Below, one piece after another: positions 31,282 through 40,732 of a stretch of DNA of 64,000 bases. The notes under the pieces are model-generated. The model did no database searches. It was not told the DNA's origin and was given only the letters and a program-made list of their open reading frames with translations. Positions within the stretch are counted from its first letter, which is position 1. Each line of letters begins with the position of its first letter. Source of the stretch: Yoonia sp. GPGPB17 (GTDB lineage: Bacteria > Pseudomonadota > Alphaproteobacteria > Rhodobacterales > Rhodobacteraceae). A program made the translations under genes and the position numbers. Location of the stretch: positions 1,922,001 to 1,986,000 of the forward strand of contig NZ_JATACI010000002.1 of assembly GCF_037892195.1 (NCBI RefSeq). Direction: 5' to 3'.

Positions 31282-32547
31282 CCAACACCGACGCGCGGCC
31301 TGAGGGCCTGTCGGCCTACATCGCCGTCACAGGGGCCTATTGGGCCTTTATGCTGACCGATGGCGCGTTGCGCATGCTGGTGCTGCTGCATTTCCACACG
31401 CTTGGGTTCTCGCCGGTGCAACTGGCCTATTTGTTTGTGCTCTATGAAATTGCCGGTGTCGTGACAAATCTCTGCGCGGGCTGGATCGCCGCGCGGTTCG
31501 GATTAACGTCGACACTCTATGCCGGTTTGGGGCTACAAGTGCTGGCGCTGCTGGCTTTGGCGCAACTTGATCCTGCATGGGCGGTCGGCGCGTCGGTTGT
31601 CTATGTCATGCTGGTACAAGGTGCGAGCGGCGTGGCCAAAGACCTAGCCAAGATGTCGTCCAAATCCGCCGTCAAGTTGCTTGCGCCGTCGGGCGACGGA
31701 GGGCTGTTCCGCTGGGTCGCGCTTCTGACCGGTTCCAAAAACATGGTGAAGGGCCTGGGCTTTCTTCTGGGCGCAGCACTACTGGGCACGTTAGGCTTTG
31801 TCTGGGCCGTACTGGGTATGGCCGCTATTCTTGGCGCGATCCTACTTGCCGTATTGGTCGCCATGCCCGCTTAAGCCTGCCAAAGGGTCGCAAGGGCGCC
31901 AAGTTTTCTGAGGTGTTCTCAAAATCGGCCAATGTGAACTGGTTGAGTGCTGCAAGGGTATTTTTGTTCGGTGCACGGGATGTCTGGTTTGTTGTCGGCA
32001 TTCCCATCTACTTTTATGCGGTCCTGTCGAACGGCACGACCGAAGGCAATCGAACCGCTTTTTTTTGATCGGTACATTCATGGCGGGCTGGGTGATCCTT
32101 TACGGTTTGGTGCAAGCCAATGCCCCACATATATTGCGCGCAAAAACGCGGCCGGAACATGAGTTGATCGCCGCGGCGCGCGGTTGGGCTTGGGCTCTGG
32201 CCATCGTACCGGCTATTTTGACAGCCATTGCTGTCGTAGCAGGTGAGCCGCACGTGTGGTTGACGATTGCACTGGTGGTCGGGCTGCTGGCATTCGGTGC
32301 TGTTTTCGCCGTGAACTCATCGCTTCATTCCTACTTGATTTTAGCCTTCACCAAGGCAGAGCGCGTTACAATGGATGTAGGCTTTTACTACATGGCGAAT
32401 GCTGCCGGACGGTTGGCCGGAACACTCCTGTCTGGCCTCACCTATCAGGTTGGCGGGCTGGCAATGATGCTCGGTGTCGCCGCGATCATGGTCGCGCTTT
32501 CGGCGATCATGGTTGGGTTCTTGGAGCCGGAAAATAGTGCCTATTGA
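31278..32547 (+). pseudogene. arsJ: Organoarsenical efflux MFS transporter ArsJ (two frame breaks)
   Basis: Family features are clear: GAYWAFMLTDGALRMLVLLHFH, KDLAKMSSKSAVKLL and FLFGARDVWFVVGIPIYFY, with about 11-12 hydrophobic segments. It exports 1-arseno-3-phosphoglycerate. GTG start overlaps the GAPDH stop. Break 1 is GCTTAAGC (31869-31876) where VAMPA-G-LPKGRKG needs GCCGGC. Break 2 is a T8 run (32059-32066) where T9 restores TAFFLIGTFMAGW. With both corrected the protein is full length (about 422 residues). If the breaks were real, the arsenate route would be dead. Confidence 0.92.
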
Positions 32548-32702
32548 ACAGTGGTGTTATTGCTTCCCATGTTACGGTGGGATGGCTTTGCAGAACTGTC
32601 ACGTTTAAGTTTCCAAACCGCAGCATTGCCAGCCCACGGTTTTGCGGCTCTCTGCATATCGTAATTTCAGTGTTTTCGGTGCCCTTGGTCGCTTTCTTAG
32701 CG

Positions 32703-33557
32703 TTAAATGGAACGGGTCTTGCCGTCATGCAACCATCCCAGAGCCTTATGGAACCAGTCAGATTCGCCTTTCAGCCGCTTGTTAAATGTCATGAACACAG
32801 GTCGGCTGAAAGTGGGTGCTTTCGGCAACTTGAAGAGTTTCCCTTCTTTGACGGCGTCCTCCACGGTCCGCCACGGCAAATAGGCGCTGCCGCCCTGTCC
32901 TAAAATGTGATCCAACGCGGTGGTCGCGTTGCCAAAGCTGATCCGCGCTGTGTCCGCATCGGCATAAAAAACTGCATGATCGCGGCCAAATGCCTGACCT
33001 GCATCAACGTAGACATACCCGGGATCGAAGCGCATCGGGCTTTTCTGATCCGTCGAAACCAAAACCAATTCATCATCTGGCAAAGCTATTTGCGCATGTT
33101 CTGATGGGTAGGCTGAGCGGTAGGTGAAGGCGACATCTGATTTTCCTTCCGATAGCCATTTCGCCACATCCATCTGGCTACCAAGCCAGATGGAAACACC
33201 CAAGTCGGGAAATTGCTCCATCAGATCACGCGCGAATCTGTCGCCCAGTCCGGGCCAGAGGTCGAATTCACAGGCCAGATTGCAAATGCCGGACATTCCA
33301 TCAGGCAAGGCTGTGTGCTGCCGTGCCTGCTGCCACAGGTTCACAATCGTATCGGCGTAGCGTTGCAGGTTTACCCCCGCCGCAGTCAGTGTCGCACCTG
33401 ACTTGTTGCGGATCAGCAGGGTCTGCCCAAGATCATCTTCCAACGCCTTCAAACGGGCGGTGACTGTCGATTGGGTGACGTTCAGTACTTCAGAAGCCCG
33501 CACAAGGCTGCCGGTGTCAATAATCACAAGAAAAGTACGAAGGGCATGAAGATTCAT
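32703..33557 (-). CDS. LysR-family regulator
   Basis: 284 residues. HTH (LHALRTFLVIIDTGSLVRAS, then STVTARLKALEDDLG) and a LysR effector domain with NLACEFDLWPGLG and GQGGSAYLPW. Divergent from the aldehyde dehydrogenase gene, so it probably controls the 33.6-39.6 kb operon. Start at 33557 (MNLHALRTF), five residues inside the longest frame. Co-inducer unknown. Confidence 0.88.
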   Translation of the reverse strand: MNLHALRTFLVIIDTGSLVRASEVLNVTQSTVTARLKALEDDLGQTLLIRNKSGATLTAAGVNLQRYADTIVNLWQQARQHTALPDGMSGICNLACEFDLWPGLGDRFARDLMEQFPDLGVSIWLGSQMDVAKWLSEGKSDVAFTYRSAYPSEHAQIALPDDELVLVSTDQKSPMRFDPGYVYVDAGQAFGRDHAVFYADADTARISFGNATTALDHILGQGGSAYLPWRTVEDAVKEGKLFKLPKAPTFSRPVFMTFNKRLKGESDWFHKALGWLHDGKTRSI

Positions 33558-33580
33558 AAATAAATTTAACATATTCGAAT

Positions 33581-33614
33581 TGAAAGTGCAATATTATTCA
33601 ATATCTTGCTTTCA
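33581..33614. promoter_or_regulatory. Candidate LysR operator
   Basis: An imperfect inverted repeat: TGAAA..GCAA at 33581-33591 and TTGC.TTTCA at 33606-33614, with an AT-rich core (ATATTATTC). It lies between the divergent LysR and aldehyde dehydrogenase genes, where the regulator is expected to bind. Confidence 0.5.
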
Positions 33615-33651
33615 ACTTTCACGCTAGTCTTTTGCCGAGGAGGATTTGTCG

Positions 33652-35121
33652 ATGAGTGTTGAGCGCTATCAGATGCTGATCAATGGAGCATGGGTCGATG
33701 CATCCGATGGGGAGCGGTTTGACAGCTTCAACCCAGCAACCGGTGATGTCTGGGCGACAATACCCGAGGCCACACCACAAGACGTAGACCAAGCGGTGCG
33801 TGCGGCAGAGCAGGCCTTGTCTGGCCCATGGGGTCAGATGACCCCTACCGCGCGCGGCAAATGCCTTGCAAAACTGGCGGATCTTCTGGCGGCTAATTCT
33901 GAAGCAATTGGGCGGATTGAAACAACCGACACTGGAAAGATGTTCAAGGAAACCGCCTGGCAAGCCACCTACATTGCCGAGTATCTGCACTTCTACGCGG
34001 GTGCCGCCGACAAAATCCAAGGCGAAACGCTCCCAATCGACAAGCCCGACATGTTTGTCTTTACCGACCGCGAACCCATTGGTGTTGTCGCCGCAGTCAT
34101 CCCATGGAACAGCCAGATGTTTTTGAGTGCGGTCAAGATTGGCCCCGCCTTGGCGGCTGGCAATACGATTGTCCTGAAAGCATCTGAACATGCCTCTGCC
34201 CCGCTTCTTGCCTTTGGAAGGCTGGTTGCAGAGGCCGGTATTCCCGATGGAGTTATCAATATCGTCACAGGTGGGCCGACCTGCGGAACGGCACTGACGA
34301 CACATCCACTTGTCGCAAAAATAGCATTCACGGGCGGCCCATCTGCGGCGCGCTACATCGTACGCAATTCGGCCGAAAACTTTGCTGAAGTCTCACTTGA
34401 GCTTGGCGGAAAATCACCCTTTATCGTCTTTGACGACGCCGATTTGGAAAGTGCCGTCAACGGCTCCGTCGCCGGTATTTTTGCGGCCACAGGACAAAGC
34501 TGTGTGGCGGGCTCGCGTTTATATCTACACGAAGATATCGCCGATGCGTTCCTTGCAAAGATGATCGCCATCGCAAGGAATATCCGCATCGGTGATCCAC
34601 AGGCAGATGAAACCGAGATGGGCCCGTTGTGCACCCAAGGCCAGATGGATCACATCGAAGCGCAAGTGGCGTTGGCCGTCCAGGAAGGCGGAACGGTACT
34701 GACAGGTGGCCAGCGGTCTGAGGCGGGCGACCTGTTCTTTGAGCCCACCATCATTGATTGTCCGCGCCACGATATGACGATTGTAGATACCGAACTCTTT
34801 GGACCCGTTCTTGCCGTTCATCGGTTCCGGACCGAGGATGAGGTTGTGGCGCTTGCCAACGACACCAAACATGGTCTGGCAGCGGGTATTTTCACCCGCG
34901 ATTCCGCCAGATCATTGCGCATGTCCAAACGCATCAAAGCCGGGATCATTTGGGTCAACACGTACCGCGCGATCAGCCCTATCGCGGCTTTTGGCGGCAT
35001 GAAATCCAGCGGCTATGGCCGCGAGGCGGGTCTGCAGGCGGTGTACAATTACACGCGCCCCAAGACGGTCTGGATGAACCTGAGCGATGATCCCATCGCG
35101 AACCCCTTTAAACCACGCTAA
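33652..35121 (+). CDS. NAD(P)-dependent aldehyde dehydrogenase
   Basis: 489 residues. Catalytic motifs: Glu in SLELGGKSPFIVFDDA and Cys in FAATGQSCVAGSR, with NPATGDVWATIPEAT near the start. It oxidises an aldehyde to the acid. The substrate is unknown. GGAGGA lies seven bases before ATG 33652. First gene of a six-gene run (33.6-39.6 kb) with tiny gaps or overlaps, so it likely acts in one catabolic route with the LLM oxidoreductase. Confidence 0.93.
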   Translation: MSVERYQMLINGAWVDASDGERFDSFNPATGDVWATIPEATPQDVDQAVRAAEQALSGPWGQMTPTARGKCLAKLADLLAANSEAIGRIETTDTGKMFKETAWQATYIAEYLHFYAGAADKIQGETLPIDKPDMFVFTDREPIGVVAAVIPWNSQMFLSAVKIGPALAAGNTIVLKASEHASAPLLAFGRLVAEAGIPDGVINIVTGGPTCGTALTTHPLVAKIAFTGGPSAARYIVRNSAENFAEVSLELGGKSPFIVFDDADLESAVNGSVAGIFAATGQSCVAGSRLYLHEDIADAFLAKMIAIARNIRIGDPQADETEMGPLCTQGQMDHIEAQVALAVQEGGTVLTGGQRSEAGDLFFEPTIIDCPRHDMTIVDTELFGPVLAVHRFRTEDEVVALANDTKHGLAAGIFTRDSARSLRMSKRIKAGIIWVNTYRAISPIAAFGGMKSSGYGREAGLQAVYNYTRPKTVWMNLSDDPIANPFKPR

Positions 35122-35136
35122 TTCTCGGAGGTTATC

Positions 35137-36171
35137 ATGAGATTTCACGTCGCAATCAATCTTGAGCGGATGTCCGACGCCACAGATATGAAAGCTGTGC
35201 GGGACCACACCATCGAGATGATCAAGATGGCTGATCAGGCTGGTTTTGAGGTGGCTTGGGCCGCAGAGCATCATGCACTTGAGATGACAATCGCCCCGAA
35301 CCCGTTCCAAATCCTGACATGGTGGGCCGACCATACCAAGAATATCCGCCTTGGCTGCGGCGTGGCGAATGCAACCTACTGGCACCCGATCAATTTGGCC
35401 GGTGAGGCTGCAATGGTTGATCTGATCTCGGGCGGCAGACTTGAGTTGGGCATGGGGTCAGGTGCTTACCAGCGCGAGTTTGACCGCATGGCACCCGGCG
35501 TGAGCCAGAAAGAAGGCCACGAATACATGCAAGAAGCGCTTCCACTGGTGCGTGCTCTTTGGCAAGGCGACGTCGAGCACAATGGAACGAAATGGCAGTT
35601 TCCCAAAGCCACGTCATGTCCCAAACCAATACAAGACAAAGTGCCGATGTGGGTCGCGGCGCGGTCTCCGGGCACGTTTGATTACGCGGTAGAAAACGAC
35701 TGCAACGTGATGACCTGGCCTTTGACCATGGGCATGGAAGAAGCCGAGAAATACGCGGCTCTTCTGGCAGAAGCCAAAGCAAAGGCAGGCGGCACATGGG
35801 CGGGCAATTTCGCGATGATGCGTCACACAAGCGTTTACGACAACGAAGATGATCGCAATGCCACTATGGATGCTGTCCGCAATGTGTTGGGCCAATTTGG
35901 CAACCTGATGATGAAAAAAGGCGATGTCGTGAATGGCTTTCCTGATCCGGTGCCACTCGAAGAACTCGAAGGCAATGTGCGGGTTGACCCAAAGATGCTT
36001 GAGCAGAACCTGATGTTCGGCTCACCTGCCGAGGTGGTAAAAAAGCTGAAAGCATATGAAGCATTGGGTGTCGACAGCTTCATTTACTATGCCTCAATGG
36101 GTCTCGATATGGCTGTGCAAAAACGCTCCATGGACCTGTTTATCAACAAAGTCATGCCGGAGTTTGCCTGA
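35137..36171 (+). CDS. LLM-class flavin-dependent oxidoreductase
   Basis: 344 residues, bacterial luciferase-like fold: AWAAEHHALEMTIAPNPF near the start, then GVANATYWHPINLAGEAAMVD, LELGMGSGAYQREFDR and FGSPAEVVKKLKAYEALG. Members are two-component FMNH2 monooxygenases that cleave C-S, C-N or C-C bonds (desulfonation or Baeyer-Villiger). No dedicated flavin reductase is in the operon. Its stop overlaps the DUF1185 start by one base (TGATGA-type junction), so the two are coupled. Confidence 0.92.
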   Translation: MRFHVAINLERMSDATDMKAVRDHTIEMIKMADQAGFEVAWAAEHHALEMTIAPNPFQILTWWADHTKNIRLGCGVANATYWHPINLAGEAAMVDLISGGRLELGMGSGAYQREFDRMAPGVSQKEGHEYMQEALPLVRALWQGDVEHNGTKWQFPKATSCPKPIQDKVPMWVAARSPGTFDYAVENDCNVMTWPLTMGMEEAEKYAALLAEAKAKAGGTWAGNFAMMRHTSVYDNEDDRNATMDAVRNVLGQFGNLMMKKGDVVNGFPDPVPLEELEGNVRVDPKMLEQNLMFGSPAEVVKKLKAYEALGVDSFIYYASMGLDMAVQKRSMDLFINKVMPEFA

Positions 36172-36767
36172 TGACAATCGAAATTCGTCGTACATTGACG
36201 ACCGTCCAACACACATTTGTCGAAGGCGGCCGGTCTGTGGAAACACCGACCCTGCTTGTTGCGGCAATGGCGATCATCCGCAACCCCTGGGCCGGACGTG
36301 GCTATGTTGAAAACCTGCGGCCGGAGATCCGTGAGCATGGACCCGTCCTTGGAAAGAAGCTGACCGAGATGATCCTCAAGGAAACCGGTGGCGATGTTGA
36401 AGGTTATGGAAAAGCCTCTGTCGTTGGTATGGGCGGCGAGACCGAGCATGCGCAGGCGCTGACCCATACCCTGTGGTTCGGCAATGAATTCCGCAACGCG
36501 GTTGATGCCAAGACTTACCTCGTTTTTGCCAATACACGTGGTGCTGCGGGCACATCACTGATGATCCCATTGATGCATAAACATGATGGCGGGTTGCGGA
36601 GCCACTACCAAACCATCCACACCTCTGTTCCGGATGCCCCGGCCGAGGACGAGATCATCGTGGCACTTGGCGCATCAATCGGCGGTCACCCAAACCACCG
36701 CATTGGCAACCGCTATGAAGACCTTAAGGAAATGGGGCATGACGTGGATAACCCCGCAGGTGTCTGA
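36171..36767 (+). CDS. DUF1185 (amino acid synthesis) family protein
   Basis: 198 residues. It reads EIRRTLTTVQHTFVEGGR, VAAMAIIRNPWAGRGYVENL and ALGASIGGHPNHRIGNR, the DUF1185 pattern. Family name notwithstanding, the biochemical function is not established. These proteins often accompany LLM oxidoreductases. Coupled to the gene before it, and its 3' end overlaps the hydrolase gene by 29 bases. Confidence 0.85.
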   Translation: MTIEIRRTLTTVQHTFVEGGRSVETPTLLVAAMAIIRNPWAGRGYVENLRPEIREHGPVLGKKLTEMILKETGGDVEGYGKASVVGMGGETEHAQALTHTLWFGNEFRNAVDAKTYLVFANTRGAAGTSLMIPLMHKHDGGLRSHYQTIHTSVPDAPAEDEIIVALGASIGGHPNHRIGNRYEDLKEMGHDVDNPAGV

Positions 36768-37552
36768 AAAGAATGCCCAAGGCACAGCCTTTTCGCTAAC
36801 TGGCCCAGCAGATGCACCTGTGGTCGCGTTCATTCATGGCTTGGGCCTTTGTCAGCATGTGTTTGATGCGATGCTTCCTGCGTTCTGTGAATACCGTATT
36901 CTGCGCTACGACCTGTTCGGCCATGGCCAATCCGACGCTATTGACGGCACAGCAACTCTTAAGGTTTTTGCCGATCAACTCGTCGATATCTGCGATGATC
37001 TGGAGCTATCGGAGATCCATATCGTGGGGTTTTCAATCGGTGGGATGATCAACCGGCGGTTTGCGCTGGATCATGGCAGTTATGTCAAGTCGCTAGTGAT
37101 CCTTAACTCTCCGCATGATCGCGGTCCTGCGGCACAGGAAGCAGTAGAACTACGTGCGCAATCAGTGCGTGATCAGGGTGCATTTTCGACCTTTGATGCC
37201 GCTCTTCAGCGTTGGTTCACACCGTCCTACCTTCAAACAGGCAAAGGTCCCGCACTTGTGCGGTCCTGGCGCGAACAGGTCGATGCCGAAAGCTATGCGC
37301 AAACGGCTTGGGTGCTGGCCAATGGTGTGCGCGAGCTGACCGGGCGCGACGGAGACATCACCGCACCCACCCTTGTCGTCACCTGCGAAAACGACAGCGG
37401 CTCAACCCCACAAATGTCACACGACATTGCGTCTGAAATCGCTAAGCGCGGAAACAGTCATTGTCCCGCATCTGCAACATCTGGGGCTGATGGAAGATCC
37501 TGACGCCTTTACCACCGCCATTTTGAATTTTCTGGAAAAGCACACGAAATGA
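36739..37552 (+). pseudogene. Alpha/beta hydrolase (3' end frame-interrupted)
   Basis: Oxyanion region AFIHGLGLCQHVFD, nucleophile VGFSIGGMINRRFAL and DLFGHGQSD place it near 3-oxoadipate enol-lactonase-like hydrolases. The frame derails after ASEIA. With GCTAAGC (37441-37447) read as GCCGGC the expected tail follows (AETVIVPHLQHLGLMEDPDAF) to TGA 37552 and carries the catalytic His. As called, that His is lost. ATG 36739 has AAGGA upstream. The restored stop overlaps the next start (ATGA). Confidence 0.85.
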
Positions 37553-39236
37553 CTATGCAAATGAGCGGCGGACAAGCCGCAATCGAAGCTCTGAAAGTCG
37601 AAAAAACCAGCCATGTTTTTGGTCTAATCGGCTCGGCCACAATGGAGATGTTTGACGCCCTCTACGATGCCCAAAGCATCAATTTCATTGGCGTTCACGA
37701 CGAACGCACAGGGACCCATATGGCAGACGGTTTTGCGCGCGCGTCTGGCAAAGCCGGTGTCGTCCTAGCGGGTCAGAACGGGCCGGGCGCCACCAATCTT
37801 GTAACAGGTCTAAGCCAGGCAAAAGCCGCCTTTTCGCCCGTCGTCTCCATCGCGGGCATGCTGGCCCAAGGACACATCTATCGTGATGCTTTCCAAGAGG
37901 TTGACCAACAATCGCTCTTTACACCAGTAACCAAGAAAACCTGGACGGCGCCCTCTGCTGATCGCGTGCCCGAACTGTTTCGTGAGGCTTTCCGCACCGC
38001 CCTTTCGCCACGCCAAGGACCCGTACAACTGAACCTACCGCGCGATGTGCTATCGGCGCAGGCAGATTTCCCCCCATGCAGGACCCGCAAAAATACCGCA
38101 ACATGTCGGTGCCTGCTGGCCATCCTGATCATGTTGCCAAAGCTGCAAAAATGCTTGCCGGGGCCGTCCAGCCCGTGATCATCGCAGGCGGTGGTATCAA
38201 AAACACGCGCGGACATGATGCAGCACTTGCGTTGGCCGAGGCATTGAACTGCCCTATCGTCACCTCACCCGGGCACGGCGACGCAATACCCTTTGGCCAT
38301 CATCTGAATGCCGGTCAAATGGGACCACGCGGCAATGCCGTTGCATCGCGCCTTGTAAAAGAAGCTGATGTGATCTTGGCGCTCGGAACACGTCTTGGGT
38401 TCAACGCCACCTTCTACACTTACGACAACATCAATCGCGATGCAGCGATCATCCAGGTCGAATTGGAGCCTACCGCCATCGGACGGTTTTTCCCCGTAGA
38501 ACTGGGGATATGGGCCGATGCACCAACAACCGCACAGCAACTGACCGACGCGCTAAAGGGGATCGGTGACCGTGCTTTGGCAAAACAATGGACCGAAGGT
38601 TTCATGGCAGAACGAAAGGCCTTTTTAGCCCAGCGCGATGCAGACTCCATAGAGACATCCCCGACCCAACCATCGGGCCTTTTCAAAGCACTACGTGGTG
38701 TGCTGCCAAAGGATGCTGCAATTACAATGGACGCGGGTACACTGTGCCTGCAGGCCACGGATGCATTGAACTATTGGACACCGGGAAGTTTGTTTACGCC
38801 CCTTGATTTTGGCCTCGTCGGGTTCTCGATGGCCTGCGGGATGGGCGTAAAATGCGCGCAACCAGACCGTCCCGTAGTCAGCCTTATGGGCGATGGCGGC
38901 TTTGGCATGACCGTAAGCGAGCTGTCGACGGCAGTAGACCATAACATCAACACCGTGACAGTTGTCATGAACAACCAATGTTGGGGGGCCGAGAAGGCTT
39001 ATCAGCGCGACTTTTTCAACGGACGCTACATTGGGGCTGACGTCTCAAGCCCGCGTTTTGATGAACTGGCAGCACTCTACAGAGCGCAGGGGTATCGCGC
39101 TGATACGCTCGCAGATGTGGCACCGGCGATCGAGGCGGCTTTGGCCTGCGGAAAACCGGCAGTTGTCGATGTCGCGGTCGATCCCAATGCCCTGTATTCG
39201 TTCCGGCGTGACAGTTTCAAACACAGAGGTGGCTAA
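37549..39236 (+). pseudogene. Thiamine-diphosphate enzyme, Xsc/acetolactate-synthase-like (frame interrupted)
   Basis: ThDP fold: FGLIGSATMEMFDAL, HDERTGTHMADGFARASGK, catalytic Glu region, GQNGPGATNL, then GDGGFGMTVSELSTAV and NNQCWGAEKAYQRDFF (Mg/ThDP motif GDG-N). The GLIGSA and QCWGAEK stretches resemble sulfoacetaldehyde acetyltransferase more than acetohydroxyacid synthase, but the assignment is uncertain. A C6 run at 38070-38075 needs C7 to join ADFPP with MQDPQKYRN. As called it splits at about residue 177. It overlaps the hydrolase and lies two bases from the next gene. Confidence 0.82.
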
Positions 39237-39237
39237 G

Positions 39238-39573
39238 ATGATAACGCGCTATGCGATATTTGGCGGCAAAGTCAAAGACGGCAAAGAGGACGAAATGCGA
39301 GAGTGGGTGACGGAACACCTCACCCCGCTTTGGCGCAAGTTTGCCTGCGCCGAAGAAGTACGTGTGCTCTATGGCATCGACCAGGACCCTGATGGACCAA
39401 ACATCCCGTTAATTCTGGCAATCACCTATGCCGACAAAGCCGCTATGGAAATCGGTGTGAACAGCCCTGCCCGGCATGAAGCCAAGGCTTTGCTTCCCGA
39501 ACTATATGAACGGTTCTACGACAAGGTTGAGCTTTGGCACTACCTGATGGATCGTGAGCAATACTTCGACTAG
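39238..39573 (+). CDS. Small dimeric alpha/beta-barrel protein
   Basis: 111 residues starting MITRYAIFGGKVKDGKEDEM. The beta-alpha-beta-beta pattern and size suggest the EthD/antibiotic-monooxygenase (ABM) type of dimeric barrel. Family members are cofactor-free oxygenases or isomerases, or simple accessory proteins. One base separates it from the preceding stop. Last gene of the operon. Confidence 0.6.
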   Translation: MITRYAIFGGKVKDGKEDEMREWVTEHLTPLWRKFACAEEVRVLYGIDQDPDGPNIPLILAITYADKAAMEIGVNSPARHEAKALLPELYERFYDKVELWHYLMDREQYFD

Positions 39574-39636
39574 GCAGGCAATTATCGGTAGCTATCTGAT
39601 GTTCATGAAGCGCCCAGTGCTGGATAATGGGGGCGC

Positions 39637-40635
39637 TCATTGGTCTTCCCTTGATTTGCAATCGAGAAGTATCGCGCCGTGTCGGCCACCTGATTCAACC
39701 GCTTCATGCGCAGACGCAGCACCTTGAAGCGGATAGATTTGCGCGACAGGGCATGTCAGCGCCCCTGCAACCAGCGCACGATGAAGCTGATCAATACGCG
39801 CGTCCCGCTGCGCTTTGGGCAGCAGATAGATCAGAATGATGTCGATCGTCACCGCCTTAAATAACAAAGGCATAAAGGGGAGCGTCGGCGTCATGTCCAA
39901 GGCCGACCCATATACGGCCAAAGTTCCGTTGGGCGCAATGACCTGCGCATCCACCTCAATATTTTTACCAAGCTCAACTTCGATCACCCGCGACACCTGC
40001 AAACCGTCGTTTGCAGCGATGACCTGCGCCGCCAAATCAGGTGCGCGGTAGTCAAGAGCGGTCTCTGCGCCCGCTGCCTTGACCCGCGCCATGTCCTTTG
40101 GGCTGCATGTGGCAATCACGCGCGCTCCACCCCATTTGGCCAGTTGCACCGCCAGAAAACCAACCGTGCCCGCGCCACCTTGGATCAGGATTGTCTGGCC
40201 ATCGATATCGCCACCGCCGAATACCGCTTCGGCAGCTGTCAGCCCCGGGATGCCGAGAATTGCGCCAGTCTCAAAACTGACATCGGCAGGCAGGGGCACC
40301 GCCATCGCAGCAGGCAGCGTCACATGGCTGGCCGCGGTTCCAAACGGCCGCTGCCATTGCGCATTCCAAACCCAGACACGTTCACCAACACGCGCGGGAT
40401 CGACACCCGCGCCGACGGCATCAATGACACCCGATCCATCGCTGTGGGGCACTATCAGATCAAAGGCGGGGCGCGACATACCCGGACGACCCGCACGAGA
40501 CTTGGTGTCAGAGGGGTTTACGCCAGAAAAATGCAGCGAAACACGCACTTCACCTGAATCTGGCGTCTGGGTGTCCAACTCTTGCAGCTTCAGAACTTCG
40601 TTTAGCTGGGCCCAGTTCAGTGTAAGTGACGGCAT
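39637..40635 (-). CDS. Zinc-less quinone oxidoreductase (MDR family)
   Basis: 332 residues. FSGVNPSDTKSRAGRPGM and PHSDGSGVIDAVGAGVDP mark the quinone oxidoreductase branch. NAD(P) motif IQGGAGTVGFLAVQLAKWGGAR. No structural zinc Cys cluster is seen. Start at 40635 (MPSLTLNW) because AAGAGG lies 9-10 bases upstream. A Met at 40653 is possible. Transcribed after the acyl-CoA dehydrogenase, 97 bases away. Confidence 0.85.
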   Translation of the reverse strand: MPSLTLNWAQLNEVLKLQELDTQTPDSGEVRVSLHFSGVNPSDTKSRAGRPGMSRPAFDLIVPHSDGSGVIDAVGAGVDPARVGERVWVWNAQWQRPFGTAASHVTLPAAMAVPLPADVSFETGAILGIPGLTAAEAVFGGGDIDGQTILIQGGAGTVGFLAVQLAKWGGARVIATCSPKDMARVKAAGAETALDYRAPDLAAQVIAANDGLQVSRVIEVELGKNIEVDAQVIAPNGTLAVYGSALDMTPTLPFMPLLFKAVTIDIILIYLLPKAQRDARIDQLHRALVAGALTCPVAQIYPLQGAASAHEAVESGGRHGAILLDCKSREDQ

Positions 40636-40732
40636 CCATTGCAACCTCTTCATGTCATTGTGGTATGCCCACGCGACAGGTGCACGCGGGCATTTCTTCA
40701 CCATCTGACCTTTTGCACGGTAACCGCAAGAG

